Part shown: positions 1-11,868 of the stretch, one piece after another
Position numbering within the stretch: the first letter of the stretch is position 1
Layout of the letters: the number at the start of each line of letters is the position of its first letter
Source: Portevinia maculata
Taxonomy: Eukaryota; Arthropoda; Insecta; Diptera; Syrphidae
Length of the DNA stretch: 64,000 nucleotides
Assembly: GCA_949715645.1 (NCBI GenBank)
Contig: OX454526.1
Span: 279,765,737 to 279,829,736 of the forward strand
Direction: 5' to 3'
Translations under genes and position numbers: made by a program
The notes under the pieces: model-generated
Databases searched by the model: none
Told to the model about the DNA's origin: nothing
The model's input: only the letters and a program-made list of their open reading frames with translations

Positions 1-945
1 GAATGACGATGTCTAGCGACCTGTAAGGTCCGCTGTCCAGACTGTGGCATTTTATATTGCTGGTATCAATGCCTTTCCCAGCAATGTAGTTAATAATTTC
101 ACTGCTTTTGGTACCATATTCAAGCCGTGACAAAAACACTGCAAAGTGGGGTGGTATCACTCTAAGAGTACAGTCCGTACTCGGAACACCGATCAATCGT
201 TCGTGGGAATCCAAGGCCACCATACTAGTAGATGGTTTGTCAATCGGAGTTGAGGTAGTATTGTCATTAACGTTGACTCCAACAGATGTGATACTCCCTG
301 ATGGCGATTTACCTTGCGAATTAGATCGAAGAGTTCTTTTCGCCAGAGGTAGCTGGAGTTGTGGAATAGGATCTTGTAGAACTTCCGGAAACGGGCGTTT
401 CGATCCTTCCGGTATATTAATATTAGCACCACTTTGAGGAATCTGATTGCGAGGCTGAGGTTGAAGATGCAAGACTGGTTCAATCAAAGTCGGTGTTATG
501 AGTACATTTGGTGGTTGCAGCGGTGAATGAAGTGCTTGGCTTTCGAAGTTCGGTTGCTCTTGGATGATATTAGGGCTTTGTCCGGGTGATTGGTGTACCT
601 GATGCTGTAAGATCCGGTCCATGCTCGAAAACCCTTCAATCAGCTTGTTACCGCTGCTGACATTGAAGTTGAACACATCATGCATTTCCGAAAATAACAT
701 CGACATGCTATTAAAGGCCTTTTGAAGTTTAATAATTTTCCAGTGCAAGGCATCAGGTGAAATGCTTCGGTGCTTAACACAATAAAAGCAAATACCGGGA
801 GTGGAGATAATCTTATCTACATCCTTTCCTTTTAGGCCTAAGCATTTAGCATGAGCCGTATCAAGGCAAATACCGCACGATAAATTTATATCATTCGTGT
901 CCATTCCACAAATGTAACAATTTGGGGTACTTTTTGAGGTACTCA
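1..945 (-). CDS. LINE ORF1-type protein with PHD-like zinc finger, partial at window edge
   Basis: Reading the minus strand from an ATG at 945 gives 315 codons with no stop before the window edge, so the C-terminus is missing. Residues about 9-55 hold paired cysteines and a histidine (CYIC, CGIC, H-A-K-C, then F-Y-C near residue 57), the layout of a PHD-type finger. A Pro/Gln/Ser-rich linker follows. The last ~60 residues begin FAVFLSRLEYGT and end with an LD-hydrophobic strand, like the RRM-like segment of CR1/jockey-type LINE ORF1 proteins. The ATG at 945 is the first in a frame that opens about 30 codons upstream. The family assignment is from memory of insect LINE ORF1 proteins; a host PHD gene is less likely but possible. 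The frame is intact, unlike almost every other LINE here. Confidence 0.6.
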
Positions 946-2778
946 TACTCCAATAGGAACACGATGGTAACTCTGCTTTCAGCTTTAAAACGAGATTCCA
1001 CCAAAAGCTAGGCTCGATGATAAGGTTCGTGGATTAGATAAATAAAAATGACGTGGTGAATATCAGGCTTGCTTTAGCGGCAAAACACACACTAAAAGTG
1101 TACCTACTCACACGGGCGATGGAGTAGGAAGACCAGGTATTCCACGGATGGTAGAGGAGTTCGAAACGATTTAGCACTCAGATGCAAACGTTGATACAGT
1201 TGCAGCATGAAATGAGAACAATAAATCTTCAGTGGCAGAACATCCACTAATAATTGAACTCATCGGTATAAAATGAGTTAGGAAGAAAGAAACAAATGCA
1301 AAATAATAATGAAGTGAGGAGGTGGGATGGTTTGATTCACAATCTCACTCAGCGATAATACACGATTCAAAACAAAGAGCAACAATAAAAGAATGAGTTT
1401 AAAAAAAGAAAATATTACTCGTTGAAATTTAAATGCAAGTGGGAAGAATTTCTCCCATATATGTATATTAAATTAATGAGTAGAGTAAAAATTCTCAAAG
1501 TACACTACAAATTTTAGCGATATTGTATTAGTTTAAGAAGATAAACGGTGTAAAAGAGAGAGCCGAAAAAGAACACGACTTGTCGGATGTCGACTTGTTG
1601 ACTTGTTTAACGATACTTTCAAAAAGTTTAGGAATTTCTGACAGTTTACAAATACCTCGTAGGTACCTTTATTAGAACAGCTTTATATCTAGTAGCTGAA
1701 TCTTTTGACTGGCAAAAATTTGACACATGTCTGAGGTAAGAAAATTTCTAACGGCAATATTTTTCTTACACCGCTTTTAAGTAAAATTTATAAATTTATT
1801 TATTTTACCTTATGGTCAAAAAACGCAAAATTTTGTTCTAAGAATCTTAAAACTCCTACAAGAGTTTCAAATCAGTTGCAAGGTTCAACAAAATGATCGT
1901 ATGAACCCCGTCAGAAGGCAATAGATATGAATCAACGAATACAATAGGTAGGTAGGTAAATGGATGCCCTTGTGACTGGTGTCAGGGCTCACTTAGACCA
2001 TCAGTTTGGGTCCATTGTGTCCAACAAATAAAATCACAAGCATTTGATCGACTTCAGTGACAAAGTAATTCCAAATCGGGAGTCCTGCCGATACTTTTTA
2101 GGTTAAACACAGGCGAAACAAAGGCGCAGTAGCGGGGATTCAGTCAAGTGGTAGGGTTATGATACTTTTAGTCCAGATCATCGAGAGGCTATTACTCGCC
2201 ACATCTGCCAGGGTGATAGCATGCGTCTCAAAACATGACGAACCTTTTTTTTCTACCTCTCTATTCTTTGTAATAGTTAGCAGCACCGAAAAGCATTCTA
2301 TTACACACACAATTAGAGAACTGTAACATTTACAGAAAAAAAACCCTTTAGCGTTAGGAAACATATAAAAAAAAGCGACCAAGTACTAGTCGGACTCGCC
2401 CATGAAGGGTTCCGCGCGAATTATAATTATTATTTATTTAGGCACCTATTACAGTTTTATTAGTAGAAAATAATGGTTCACGGTTTACGCATAAGGTTCA
2501 TGTTTATGAAATTAAATTTTTTTTTATATAATGACTTGATTGAATGAAAGGTAAATTGCGGTTTACGATTTATGACGTATTAAAAAAAAAACTACTTACT
2601 AGATTTCGTTCAAACCAATTTTCGGTGAAAGTTTGCATGGTAATGTACATCATATTTTTTTTTGTTTTATCATTCCCTTATTTTAGAAGTTAGAGGTGGG
2701 GGGCGTAGGTTAGATGAAGTGGCGAGAAAACTCAGCCATCTTCTGTGATCGAAAAATGCCCATAAGCTGAAAGTAAAG
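946..2778. other. No gene seen; possible LINE 5' region and a dispersed repeat
   Basis: The first few hundred bases would be the 5' leader of the ORF1 gene at 1-945. Around 1945-2110 there is a GTAGGTAGGTAAATGG stretch followed by a segment reading like a dispersed repeat common in acalyptrate fly sequence (low certainty, from memory). No other coding signal stands out, and the short ORFs are unconvincing. Confidence 0.3.
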
Positions 2779-3035
2779 CTCCCTAGCTTAAACTTTGGTT
2801 TTTCAACGAAATTGTTTTATTTAATTGTGGGCGTGTCAGTAGGCGGATTTAAAAAATATTTGAACCTAAGTATAAAGGCGCCCAGAGAGCCTATTTTTTT
2901 TATTTTTTTTTTATAAGAGCCTATATTATGCATTTCAGCTCCCTACCTCAAACTTCAATAAAACTGTTTTATTTAATTGTGGGCAGATTTAAAAAAATAT
3001 TTAAACATGAGTTTAAAGGGCACCTAGAAAGTCTA

Positions 3036-4331
3036 CGAGGGCGGGTCAATAAGTCCGTGACTTTTTGAATTTCTGACCTCTTTACTGAAACAGCAACACT
3101 GCTCCTGTCAACAGGCACCTGTCAGTTGACTCCTGTCAAAATTTAAACTTGCTGCATCAGTTAGTTTGTGTTTGACAGCTATTTTTATCAGACTACTCAC
3201 TAATTTGAGGAGAAAATGGAAAAAAGTGAATTTCGTGTGCTTATTAAGCATTATTTCTTGCGAAAAAAAAACATTACCGAGACCAAGGCTAAGCTTGAAA
3301 AATACTATGGGGACTCTGCACCATCGATTTCAATGGTAAAAAAGTGGTTTACTGAATTTCGTTGTGGCCGTACAAGCACTGAAGATGCCGAACGTCCTGG
3401 ACGCCCAGTTGAGGTCTCTACACCCGAAACAATCGAAAAAATTCACGATATGGTGTTGGCCGACCGAAGATTGAAAGTGCGAGAGATTGTGGAAGCCGTA
3501 GGGATCTCGCATGGCTCAGTGGTTTCAATTTTGAATGATCACTTGGGCATGCGAAAGCTTTCCGCAAGATGGGTGCCGCGTTTGCTCACAGTCGACCACA
3601 AACGCAATCGTGTAACAACTTCACAGGAAGGTTTGGCGTTGTTTAATCGCAATATGGAGGAGTTTTTGCGCCGTTTTGTAACCGTGGACGAAACATGTAT
3701 CCATCACAACACACCAGAGACCAAACAACAGTCAAATCAGTGGGTTTCTAAGGGTGAATCGGCGCCAAAGAAGGCCAAGGTGGGTTTGTCAGCCAATAAA
3801 GTTATGGCGACTGTTTTTTGGGATGCACGCGGGATAATCCACATTGACTACCTTCAAAAGGGAAGAACAATCAATGGGGAATATTATGCCAACTTATTGG
3901 ACCGATTCAATGACGATTTGAAAAAAAACCGACCTCATTTGGCCAAGAAAAAAGTTCTTTTCCACCAAGACAATGCAAGGGTGCACACATGTGCAGTTGC
4001 CATGGCAAAAAACCAAGAATTGGGCTATGAATTGCTCCCTCAACCACCCTATTCTCCAGATTTGGCTCCGAGCGACTACTTCTTGTTCCCAAACCTGAAG
4101 AAATGGCTTGGTGGAAAAAGATTTGACTCCAATGATGAAGTCATCTCGCAAATAAAGGCCTATTTTGAGGACCTCGACAAATCATTTTTTTTGGAAGGGA
4201 TAAAAAAATTGGAGAAGCGTTGGACAAAGTTTATAGAGCTCAAGGGAGACTACGTTGAAAAATAAAATTATTTTTTTATCAAATAATCTGTGTTTTATTC
4301 CAAAAGTCACGGACTTATTGACCCGCCCTCG
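3036..4331 (+). mobile_element. Full-length irritans-type mariner element
   Basis: 1296 bp, bounded by terminal inverted repeats of at least 30 bp that match exactly, then one mismatch and three more matches (3036-3069 and 4298-4331, ends CGAGGGCGGG / CCCGCCCTCG). TA is duplicated at 3034-3035 and 4332-4333. One intact transposase ORF fills the interior. Length, TIR size and TA duplication fit the mariner family. It lies inside a family H repeat and is younger than that copy. Intact TIRs and ORF point to recent activity. Confidence 0.95.
3216..4265 (+). CDS. Mariner transposase, intact, irritans subfamily-like
   Basis: 349 aa (family about 345). The N-terminal half has paired helix-turn-helix domains (residues ~1-110), with the linker motif seen as WVPRLL rather than the usual WVP-x-EL. 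The catalytic D,D34D triad is visible: Asp in VTVDETC (~156), Asp in HQDNA (~249), and Asp in PDLAPSDYFLF (~284). It would excise and insert the flanking element at TA sites in the nucleus. Two deviations could lower activity: DETC instead of DETW after the first Asp, and Leu instead of Glu in the linker. The start at 3216 gives MEKSEFR, matching the family N-terminus. No stop or frameshift is seen. Confidence 0.95.
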   Translation: MEKSEFRVLIKHYFLRKKNITETKAKLEKYYGDSAPSISMVKKWFTEFRCGRTSTEDAERPGRPVEVSTPETIEKIHDMVLADRRLKVREIVEAVGISHGSVVSILNDHLGMRKLSARWVPRLLTVDHKRNRVTTSQEGLALFNRNMEEFLRRFVTVDETCIHHNTPETKQQSNQWVSKGESAPKKAKVGLSANKVMATVFWDARGIIHIDYLQKGRTINGEYYANLLDRFNDDLKKNRPHLAKKKVLFHQDNARVHTCAVAMAKNQELGYELLPQPPYSPDLAPSDYFLFPNLKKWLGGKRFDSNDEVISQIKAYFEDLDKSFFLEGIKKLEKRWTKFIELKGDYVEK

Positions 4332-4647
4332 TATGTTATACCTTTCAGTTTCCTAGCTCAAACTTTGACTTTTTAATAAAATTGTTTTATTTAATTGTGG
4401 GCGTGTCAGAGTTGTAGCTATGGGCGTGTCTGTGGGCGGATTTCAAAAATTCTGATTGGTTATTATGGGGGCCCTAGAGAGTATATGGTTAAAATTTCAG
4501 CTCTCTAGGTCCAGTTTAAAGGCCTTATTTTTGCCGACAGACGGACGGACGAACTTACATGGCTAGATGAACATTACTATCGATGCTGATCATAAATATA
4601 GTAACTTTTAGGGGTCTACGGGCCCTTAGAATATGGTATAAAAAAGG

Positions 4648-7600
4648 GAATACATAATCAGTTACCTACACATAAATGTACTTTTATCAACACCTGTTTT
4701 TAAGACGCTTCTAGGAGCATTGTTACTCTGATTGATGAAATAAATAAATAATTGTATACTTATGGCTCACTTACTTTTTAATATTTTGGATGTATGACCC
4801 GAAATGTTGTGAACATTTGATCGATCTAAGTGGGCTTAAAATGTACAACTAATTTATAGACCGTGTCTAAAGTAAACAGCCTAATATTAAACCTATGCAA
4901 TACTTAAAATAGTTTATGGATAAGAATGGAGTTTCAAGAATCAGCTTATTTATGTTTAGATTTTTAATCATTTAGTCAGCGATTTGTTTGCAGAATCTTA
5001 GATGGATCGAAAAAAGACTGATGTCAAATGAAAATCGGTGGCGATATCTATCCAAAGATTTTAAACAAAACTGACTGTTTACCTAGTTTGATTGCTCCTA
5101 TGGTTTTCATTTTTATTGAGTTCTCCAATATAATTAGAGCTACAGACCCTGCAATTGATTTAATTTTGTAAAATCCCTTCTGTCTTTTAGTTTTTTGTAA
5201 TTGATAACAAATATCTAAGCCAACTCCCCTTCAATCTTGAATGGCCCACTTACGGAAACTATTTCTGCAGTCTCTTATTGATAGTGTAGAGCTTAGTAAG
5301 CAAATTGGTACGACCTTCTCCAAGCCTTCCATTGATTGAAAATTAAAAATATTTTCACAGGACACAGAAATTTAATAGAAAAAACAATACAATAAAACGA
5401 AACGTCATTTGCAATATGTTCAGTCGCCGCTTTCACATTTCAAAAAGTATCTCATTTCAATTTAATTTTCCAGTTAAATGAGTAGAAAATTATGCAATTG
5501 GTTTGTATGGCAGCATAAACGACTACGTGCGCGTTGCGTCCATACGAAAAAGTGATTTGAAAATGCAATGCTGCCCGACTATGAAACTACGCTGACGACG
5601 TTAAAGGCTCAGTATGATGTTCGTTGTGATGATGATGACAATGATGGTGCCGCTGTGGTAGTGCCTCTATTAAAAAACGATCTATATCAATCTGTATTTA
5701 CGATAGACTAATGACAGCGAGTCATGGGGATGAACTCGTTTGCCAGGAATAAACTTTAAGCCAAAGGAAGTGATGTTGAACATGCGATCTTATGTGAACA
5801 ACGTTTATAAATCTCACACCTTCCCCTTTCATAAGAAGACTCCTTTACAAGCTACTTATCCCATCACACGACATTGCATTGCTTCAACCGCAGATGTGCT
5901 TAAGATAATTTCCGCCGCACCCGGGAAAACTTTCTACCACTCTACTGGTTGTTAACGCATGAGAAGACGATTCCTTCTCATATCCTTGAAGTAATCGAAA
6001 TTTTAAAAATGTATGCAATGCAAGCGTGTTTTTGAGCTCTTTTTTGTCGCTTTTTCCCCTTGAAAAAGTATTTTTAATCAGTCTGCGATGTTTCGCTATG
6101 AAATATGAAATAGGAAATTCTAAATGCCGGGCCGGAATAGATTCTCAAACACTCCCTCTATTCGACACATACCCAAATAACCGTTAAATATCTCATATTT
6201 TAATAAAGTTAGATTAAATCCTGCTTGGCAATGAATTTTTGAAAATCGCTGAAACGGAAAACAGCAACGGCTTCTTTATTATTATTATGAGGTTTTTTTT
6301 TGTCGTCCTGTGAAGGCGTTTGAGGGGTTGTTCTCGCGTTTTGGTTGATTATACAGAGAAGTTGCTATTTGAAGATGCGGTTGTTGGGCATTATTTTTTC
6401 TTAGACCACAAGAATTGAGCTTATTTATTTTGGTTTAAACGATTTTTTCCGTACTTGAAAGCGGTATAGAAATTGAATTAGGGTAGCGAAGATATCTCGC
6501 GCCGGAGATGAATAAGGCTATTGATGGATAGGCTACCTAATTTGGTGGGGGAACAAAATTGAAATAAGCTTTTGGCATCAGATTAAGTCAGTCCGTTCCG
6601 TTGCTAGCAAATACACTGCAAGGACCCAAGTTGATTGGTTATGTAAGGGGACTTATTTATGGTTAGTTAAGTCTATTGAAAGGCTGTCAAATCTATTTCA
6701 TGTAGAGCGCCCTTTAAGGAGAAGAAAGACGTAAGTGAATCTGATATATGCACATATATGTCCTATTCAAGGGAATAACAGCAAATACATGACTGTTACA
6801 ACAGTTCAGGGGCTCAACTTTTGAAATACTTAACATTCTGCCGCCTTGCGGAGAGCATCTGCCTGAAAGACTGTGATCTCGGGCAGGCTGCTTCTAGATA
6901 TCTATACCAAAGCGCTCTGAAACGTACGATTGAATGATCTTTTAAACGCAGGTTTGCTCATCTTTTTGGTATTCAATTGGTGGCTAAGAAATGAAGATTA
7001 TTTTTGCTGGAAGAGCATTCAATCACTCGATCCTCCATAACGAATGTAGAAGGCGTGTGTTATCGGTTTTTGGACTACATCCACTTCTTGGTACAGCTCA
7101 AAGAGTTCGTTTTTTTTATAAAGAATATTTTTTTGAGTAGCCTTGATTTCAACAGAGCAGATCACTATAATTCTATTAAGAGACCATATAATTATTTAAG
7201 GCTCATCAAATCGTAAACATTACGAAAACAGACGAAGGACGAACAAAATTTAAAGGATAATCTTCCCGATTCATTGCATCCCTTCTGCACCGCGCGCCGG
7301 CCGGTTTGACCTTAAAAAGGATCTGCAGACGTCCCGATTTTAAATCATTTCCTCACTGAGTCCAATCAAATTCTGGCTTTCATTTCTGTGATCTTGACGT
7401 TTTTTTTATCCTGCCTCTCTTTCGCGATTCTAAAGGAACGTTGATTGATATCGCCGATTTGGCGGGGTTCGTAGGATCTTTCCTATAAAACATTACAAAG
7501 GCTGAGTTCCAAAAGGTTTATTTGTATTTTTATTGTCATAGCTTGATTGTAAGATTAACTAACATCTTGTTAGTAATAAAGCTTACAATTTAACATACGC

Positions 7601-7920
7601 ATATAATGGTTATAAAAGAAAAAGAAGCAACGATTGTAAATAAAGATAATTCAAACAAAAAAGATTGATACAGCAGACTTCGACCATTCTCCCCGGTGGA
7701 CTGCCGTAAGTAATTACTTCGCGGGGTTGGTTAGCAATTCATGCTATGCGTCCTGCCTTGTGTCAGTTGCTTCTGACGCTTCTGATGCTCTCCTTAGCCA
7801 ATCTTATCTCCTGTGTGTGTTAGTGGTTAGTTTCTTCTTGGCTTAGTCAATGTATGTGGTCTTCGAAAGATCGCATGTACGATTCGCAAACCCGAATAAT
7901 CGATGCCAGGAATGCGCGTA
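4648..7920. other. No gene seen
   Basis: About 3.3 kb of AT-rich sequence without a recognisable coding region, TIR pair or RNA gene. The small ORFs at 5740 and 7004 have no recognisable features. There are short GAT/ATT microsatellite-like runs near 5620-5650 and 6280. This may be host intergenic DNA or old repeats. Confidence 0.4.
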
Positions 7921-8898
7921 GGTAGGGTAGGGCGGGGCTAGTTGGACCACTTTTTACTTAAAGTCTCATATAAATCAAACTATTCAATGTATAACTATGA
8001 AACTGGTTTCGTAAGAAAGAATGAACCTCTAGCTTTTAAAATAAATTTGATAAAATTGAAAATATGTAACCGCAGATGATTAATGTTGCACTAAATGAAC
8101 CAAGTCCATGTGGTCTAACTAGCCCCTATAGGGGGGCAAGTTGGACCAGTGTGGGGTTAGTTGGACCAAGCCCTGAAAAGTTGAAAAACAAGTTCCATAA
8201 AGTACAACAAACTACAAATTTTACAAACAAATTTATCGATGCTGCTTTAAGCAAATACTCTTTAAGCAAAACCTCTTTTTCTTCGACAAAAACTTGCATC
8301 GGCCCAACATAACCTATACGGGGATTTTCTTGCGATTTTTTTTTAATAAGATATGTTCTTAGTGTTGTTTTTGGTATTCCAAACTCTAACGCGCCTTCCC
8401 TCAAAGATTTTTCTTTCGAAAGAACAGCTGCAATAGCTGTATTTATCTGCGCTCTACCAGCTGTGGCTCTCTCCGTTACACGTTTGTACGTTCGCATTCT
8501 GGGAATTCCAAATAACAAAAGATACATATAAAAACCGACTATTTAAATCCACCTGGCCCAACTGACCCCACACTTGGTTTGGTGGACATATTTCGTCATA
8601 AATACAAAAATACTTAAACTTGTTCAATTTAACACACAGAATATAAAAATGCAATATATTTATTTATCAAAAAACTTTACCTCAGTCCTTAATTCTGTTT
8701 TTTTGCACTAAAAAAAGACAAAACTGCGTGTGGTTTCTCTTCTGAGCACACGATGCAACTGAAACCGGTATGGCACGTGCTGGTAAAAGAGCGCGCTTCG
8801 TTCGTGTTTGATCATGTTCTCGTTAAAAATACGGTTTCTGAGAAATTTGCGTGGTCCAACTTGCCCCGTGGTCTAACTAGCCCCGCCCTACCCTACTT
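7921..8898 (-). mobile_element. Pogo/Tigger-like DNA transposon, internally deleted
   Basis: About 975 bp with long inverted ends: 7922-7950 and 8867-8895 pair over about 29 bp with one mismatch (GTAGGGTAGGGCGGGGC then a GTTGGACCA-type block). TA dinucleotides adjoin both ends, but the GTAGGGTA repeats make the exact boundary ambiguous by a few bases. The only coding part is an N-terminal helix-turn-helix segment on the minus strand; the DDE domain is absent, so this copy is non-autonomous. A 16-bp motif recurs seven times inside (see findings). Confidence 0.75.
8126..8497 (-). pseudogene. Pogo-type transposase, psq HTH domain only
   Basis: Starts at the ATG at 8497 (MRTYKRVTERA). The next ~60 residues read like the pipsqueak/CENP-B type HTH of pogo transposases: AIAAVLSKEKSLREGALEFG then a TTLRTYL recognition helix. 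A linker follows, and then VFVEEKEVLLKEYLLKAASI, which matches the start of the second DNA-binding segment. Similarity stops there and the ORF runs 30 residues into unrelated sequence. No DDE catalytic core is present, so it is a truncated relic. It could at most encode a TIR-binding peptide. Confidence 0.6.
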
Positions 8899-9234
8899 AC
8901 CGCACGTACTTAGTTAATTCGTCTGTGAACAATTGTTCGTTCATGGTATCTCGCGTATGAAAATTGATATTGACTTCTAGTGCCTATCGACGCGTATTAA
9001 GATCAATATGATCTCAAAGAAATTATACCGAATTCGGTTTAGTGTTTTTTTTAATAGACTGAGCAAAGAAATGCATTTTAGAATTTTTTGAGAAAGATTT
9101 ATCCCATTGGCTAGATTCAATGTCGAGTGAATAGAAGTCTTTTGTTGCGTCCTGACATTTATTCAAATTTGTCCAAGCTAATACCACAGTTTTTTCTCAA
9201 TTCGATTTCAAGTCACCCACAGAGTGCTCGTTTG
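8899..9234. other. No gene seen
   Basis: Flank between the pogo-like element and the next family H copy; nothing recognisable. Confidence 0.4.
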
Positions 9235-9979
9235 TTATACCCTATTCTAAGGGTATATTAATTTTGACGCATAGTTTGTAACATACCTTAATATTGCCCG
9301 TAGACCCCTAAAAGTTACTATATTTATGATCAGCATCGATAGTAATGTCGATCTAGCCATGTCCGTTCGTCCGTCCGTCCGTCTGTCGGCAAAAATTAGG
9401 CCTTTAAACTGGACCTAGAGGCCTGAAATTTTAACCATATACTCTCTAGGGTCCCGAAATAATCAAGTTTACGAATTTTTGAAATCCGCCCACAGACACG
9501 CCCACAAACTCAAAAAAACAAAATTTTGGAAAAAATCGAATTTTGAGCTAGAAAGCTGAATTTTTTATATATAATCTATGACTCCTAAAACTGCTCGGGA
9601 TAAAAAATTTCAAAATCCGCCCACTGACACGCCCACAAATAAATAAAACAATTTTTTTGAAAATCTAAAGTTTGAGCTAGGGAGCTGAAATTTATAATAT
9701 ATACTCTCCAGGGGCCCTTTATGCGTATGTGTTAATTTTTTTTAAATCCGCCTACTGACACGCCCACAATTAAATAAATCAATTTTATTGAAACACCCAA
9801 GTTTGAGCTAGGGAGCGTTTTTTTTGATAAAATCCTTTAAATGTTGTATAACAAAATATGTAAAGCGTTCTTAACAATTCAACCATACTTAGACTTTTGT
9901 CACGCCCACTTATGAGGGATAGGAATAAGAATAGGGTATCCAACAGTTCGCCCAAGCGGACTGTAGCCCGTCCCTATGT
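9235..9979 (+). repeat. Family H copy, complete, DINE orientation
   Basis: Begins TTATACCCTATTCTAAGGG and ends in a hairpin (ACAGTTCGC ... GCGGACTGT, 9943-9963) followed by CCCGTCCCTATGT. In between: the block with GATCAGCATCGATAG and TCTAGCCATG, a GTCC microsatellite (9362-9385), then three or four ~140-bp units each containing CCGCCCAC and ACGCCCACAA. Subterminal inverted repeats TACCCTATTCT (near the start) and AGAATAGGGTA (near the hairpin) are both present. This is the layout described for DINE-1/Helentron-associated elements. It is the only clear + oriented copy. Confidence 0.85.
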
Positions 9980-10207
9980 TTTTTTTTGCCTTCAAATTGC
10001 GGTTCAATGACAATTATATCGTGGTTAATTTAGTGTATTCAATTTGAAATTTTATAAGTTTTTGCTCATTACAAAATGCCATTGGAAACGAGAACAACAA
10101 AACTCACCCAGGGAGTCTGGAATAAACAACTCTAACAGTGTTGCTGATAAACTATGGAGCAGAATTGAAAAAAAAAAATAGAGAAATGGGGAGAGGACTT
10201 TACCAAG

Positions 10208-10840
10208 ATGATGGGTACAAAACTGTCGGCGTTGGAAATAAAACTAAATGCACAGGTCAGTGTAATTAAACAAGAATTTGAACAAAAAGTGTTGGAAATT
10301 CGACAAGAATATACGCGCTTAGATCTGCTGGTTGATCAGTTGGAGAGAGAAAAGGTTAGCTCTGACGCTGTCATACTTGGCATCCCGGAAACAGAAAATG
10401 AGAATTTAATCAGCATGTATCACAGTATATGCTCTAAAGTAAATATTCCCCCCCGACATAAAAACTATTTTCCGACCGAGATCGCTTCGGCAACGTATGC
10501 CACACAGCCCCGACGCATGCAACGTAATGAAATTCTCAGACAAACGTGCGAAACAATGTCTTTTTAGAGCAGTTACCAACTACCTACTGTAAAAACAACA
10601 AATCATTACTAAAACTTAATGACATTGGCATAAACTCATCCGAAAGCTTTTTTATCAATGAAAGCTTAACGAAGAGAAATCATCAGGTGCAGCGGGAAGC
10701 TCTTAAGATGAAACACAGATCTCTTATCGCTAATGTCTTCGCCGTTGATGGGCTTGTGCGTGTCCGCTTTTTGCCGAACCAAACCCCAACCACTATTCGC
10801 TGCTTGGAAGATATGGGTGATGTAACTGGACGTGATGGTA
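10208..10840 (+). pseudogene. LINE ORF1 (coiled coil plus nucleic-acid-binding domain)
   Basis: Two overlapping frames. The first (10208-10567) holds a coiled-coil stretch (KLNAQVSVIKQEFEQKVLEI onward) then DAVILGIPETENENL, like the start of the RRM-like domain of LINE ORF1 proteins. The frame then shifts to 10546-10840, where SFFINESLTKRN and VFAVDGLVRVRF match the conserved end of that domain. A likely earlier start at 10075 is cut by a stop. The product would bind the LINE RNA. It is not functional as it stands. Confidence 0.65.
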
Positions 10841-11135
10841 ACAACAAAAATGATGACAATCAAAGACAACAACAACAACTATAAACACAAGCTTTTGCAG
10901 TCTAGTTTACTCTTCTATATATTATTTTTAGTTTTTTGCCTTTCTTTTTTCTATATTATTCTATTTCATCTCTTTGCATTTAAATTTTTCTGGTTTTTAT
11001 CCTTACTGTTTGTATTACTTTTGTTTTATTATATCTACCTAAGAGATTTATCAATAAAGTTCCCTCCATTTATGAATCCCACAACTGATCTTCTTTTGAG
11101 CTTAACATTGGACTTGGTGGCAATCAAATATTATT

Positions 11136-11868
11136 ATGACCAACTACAATAACAATAGCGCTAGTGTCATGAATGAGAATTTAAGAACTCTGGTGAATAT
11201 CATGTGTAAGCGACGAAATGGAGTTCGTGTTTGTCATATAAAAGCGCAAAGTCTTGTGAATAAGATTGACGAATTCAGATGTGTATTTGAGAAAAGCTTA
11301 ATTGATGTTGTCTGTATTTCCGAGACTTGGTTTCATCCTGGAATGGATGATAACTTATTTTCATTACAAGGCTTTAAGCCCCCATATGGTAGTGACCGCT
11401 ATGGTCGAACCGGTGGTGGATCTGCAATATATATTAAAAGCCACATTAGGTCTCGGCATTTGTTAAGTTCCTCTCCATCGCATCCATGTGATTATGTTTT
11501 TATTGAGTTGTTCAGCGGTGACCAAAAAACAATAGGATCAATCTATGCCCCTCCCGATGTTGCAAATTATCAAGTTATCTCAGAAATCATAAAGCAAATT
11601 AATTATCTATCACCAAAGGTTGTAGTTTGTGGTGACTTTAACATTAATCTACTCAATAGGACATATAGTAAACGTCTTACGGATGCATACCTTCAACTTA
11701 TCTTTTGTTAATTCGTCCGATGCTACCCATTTCGTTCCTAATAAAACACCATCTCTGTTAGATGTAGTCCATGTCAGTGATCAAAGTCTATTGTATTACT
11801 ATCAACAACTCTCTGCTACAGCGTTCTCGAACCATGATATTTTCTGTTTTCTGTTTTCTGTATCTTAG
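11136..11868 (+). pseudogene. LINE ORF2 endonuclease (APE-type) domain
   Basis: VCHIKAQSLVNKIDEFR, VCISETWF and CGDFNINLL are the conserved APE-type endonuclease blocks; the Glu of SETW and the Asp/Asn of GDFN are catalytic residues in the family. A frameshift near 11690 moves the reading to the 11629-11868 frame, where SLLDVVHVS and FSNHDI correspond to the domain end. The enzyme nicks target DNA to prime reverse transcription. Broken by the frameshift and a stop near 11868. Confidence 0.8.

Larger units (their letters stand above)
2779..4647 (-). repeat. Family H (mini-me/DINE-like) copy split by mariner
   Basis: Left part 2779-3033 and right part 4334-4647 join into one family H copy: repeated blocks with GGGCGTGTC and GGCGGATTT, then a GGAC microsatellite, then the block with CATGGCTAG and ATCGATGCTGATCAT, ending near GGTATAAAAA. 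The mariner at 3036-4331 sits in a TA of the GAGAGTATA block and its two TA copies flank it. The hairpin end is missing, so this copy is 3'-truncated in the DINE orientation. Confidence 0.85.

Noticed and set aside
193..483. 96-codon minus ORF and 109-codon plus ORF at the left edge
   Set aside because: Both are shadows of the longer 315-codon minus frame that runs to the window edge.
7490..7760. Possible LTR-like sequence
   Set aside because: AATAAA-type and CCCCGGTGG-type motifs were seen, but no repeated pair of LTRs, primer site or coding region supports a retrotransposon.
10832..11152. 106-codon ORF with a strongly hydrophobic core (possible membrane protein)
   Set aside because: It lies between LINE ORF1 and ORF2 in T-rich sequence; Phe/Leu runs come from composition and no start context or family is evident.
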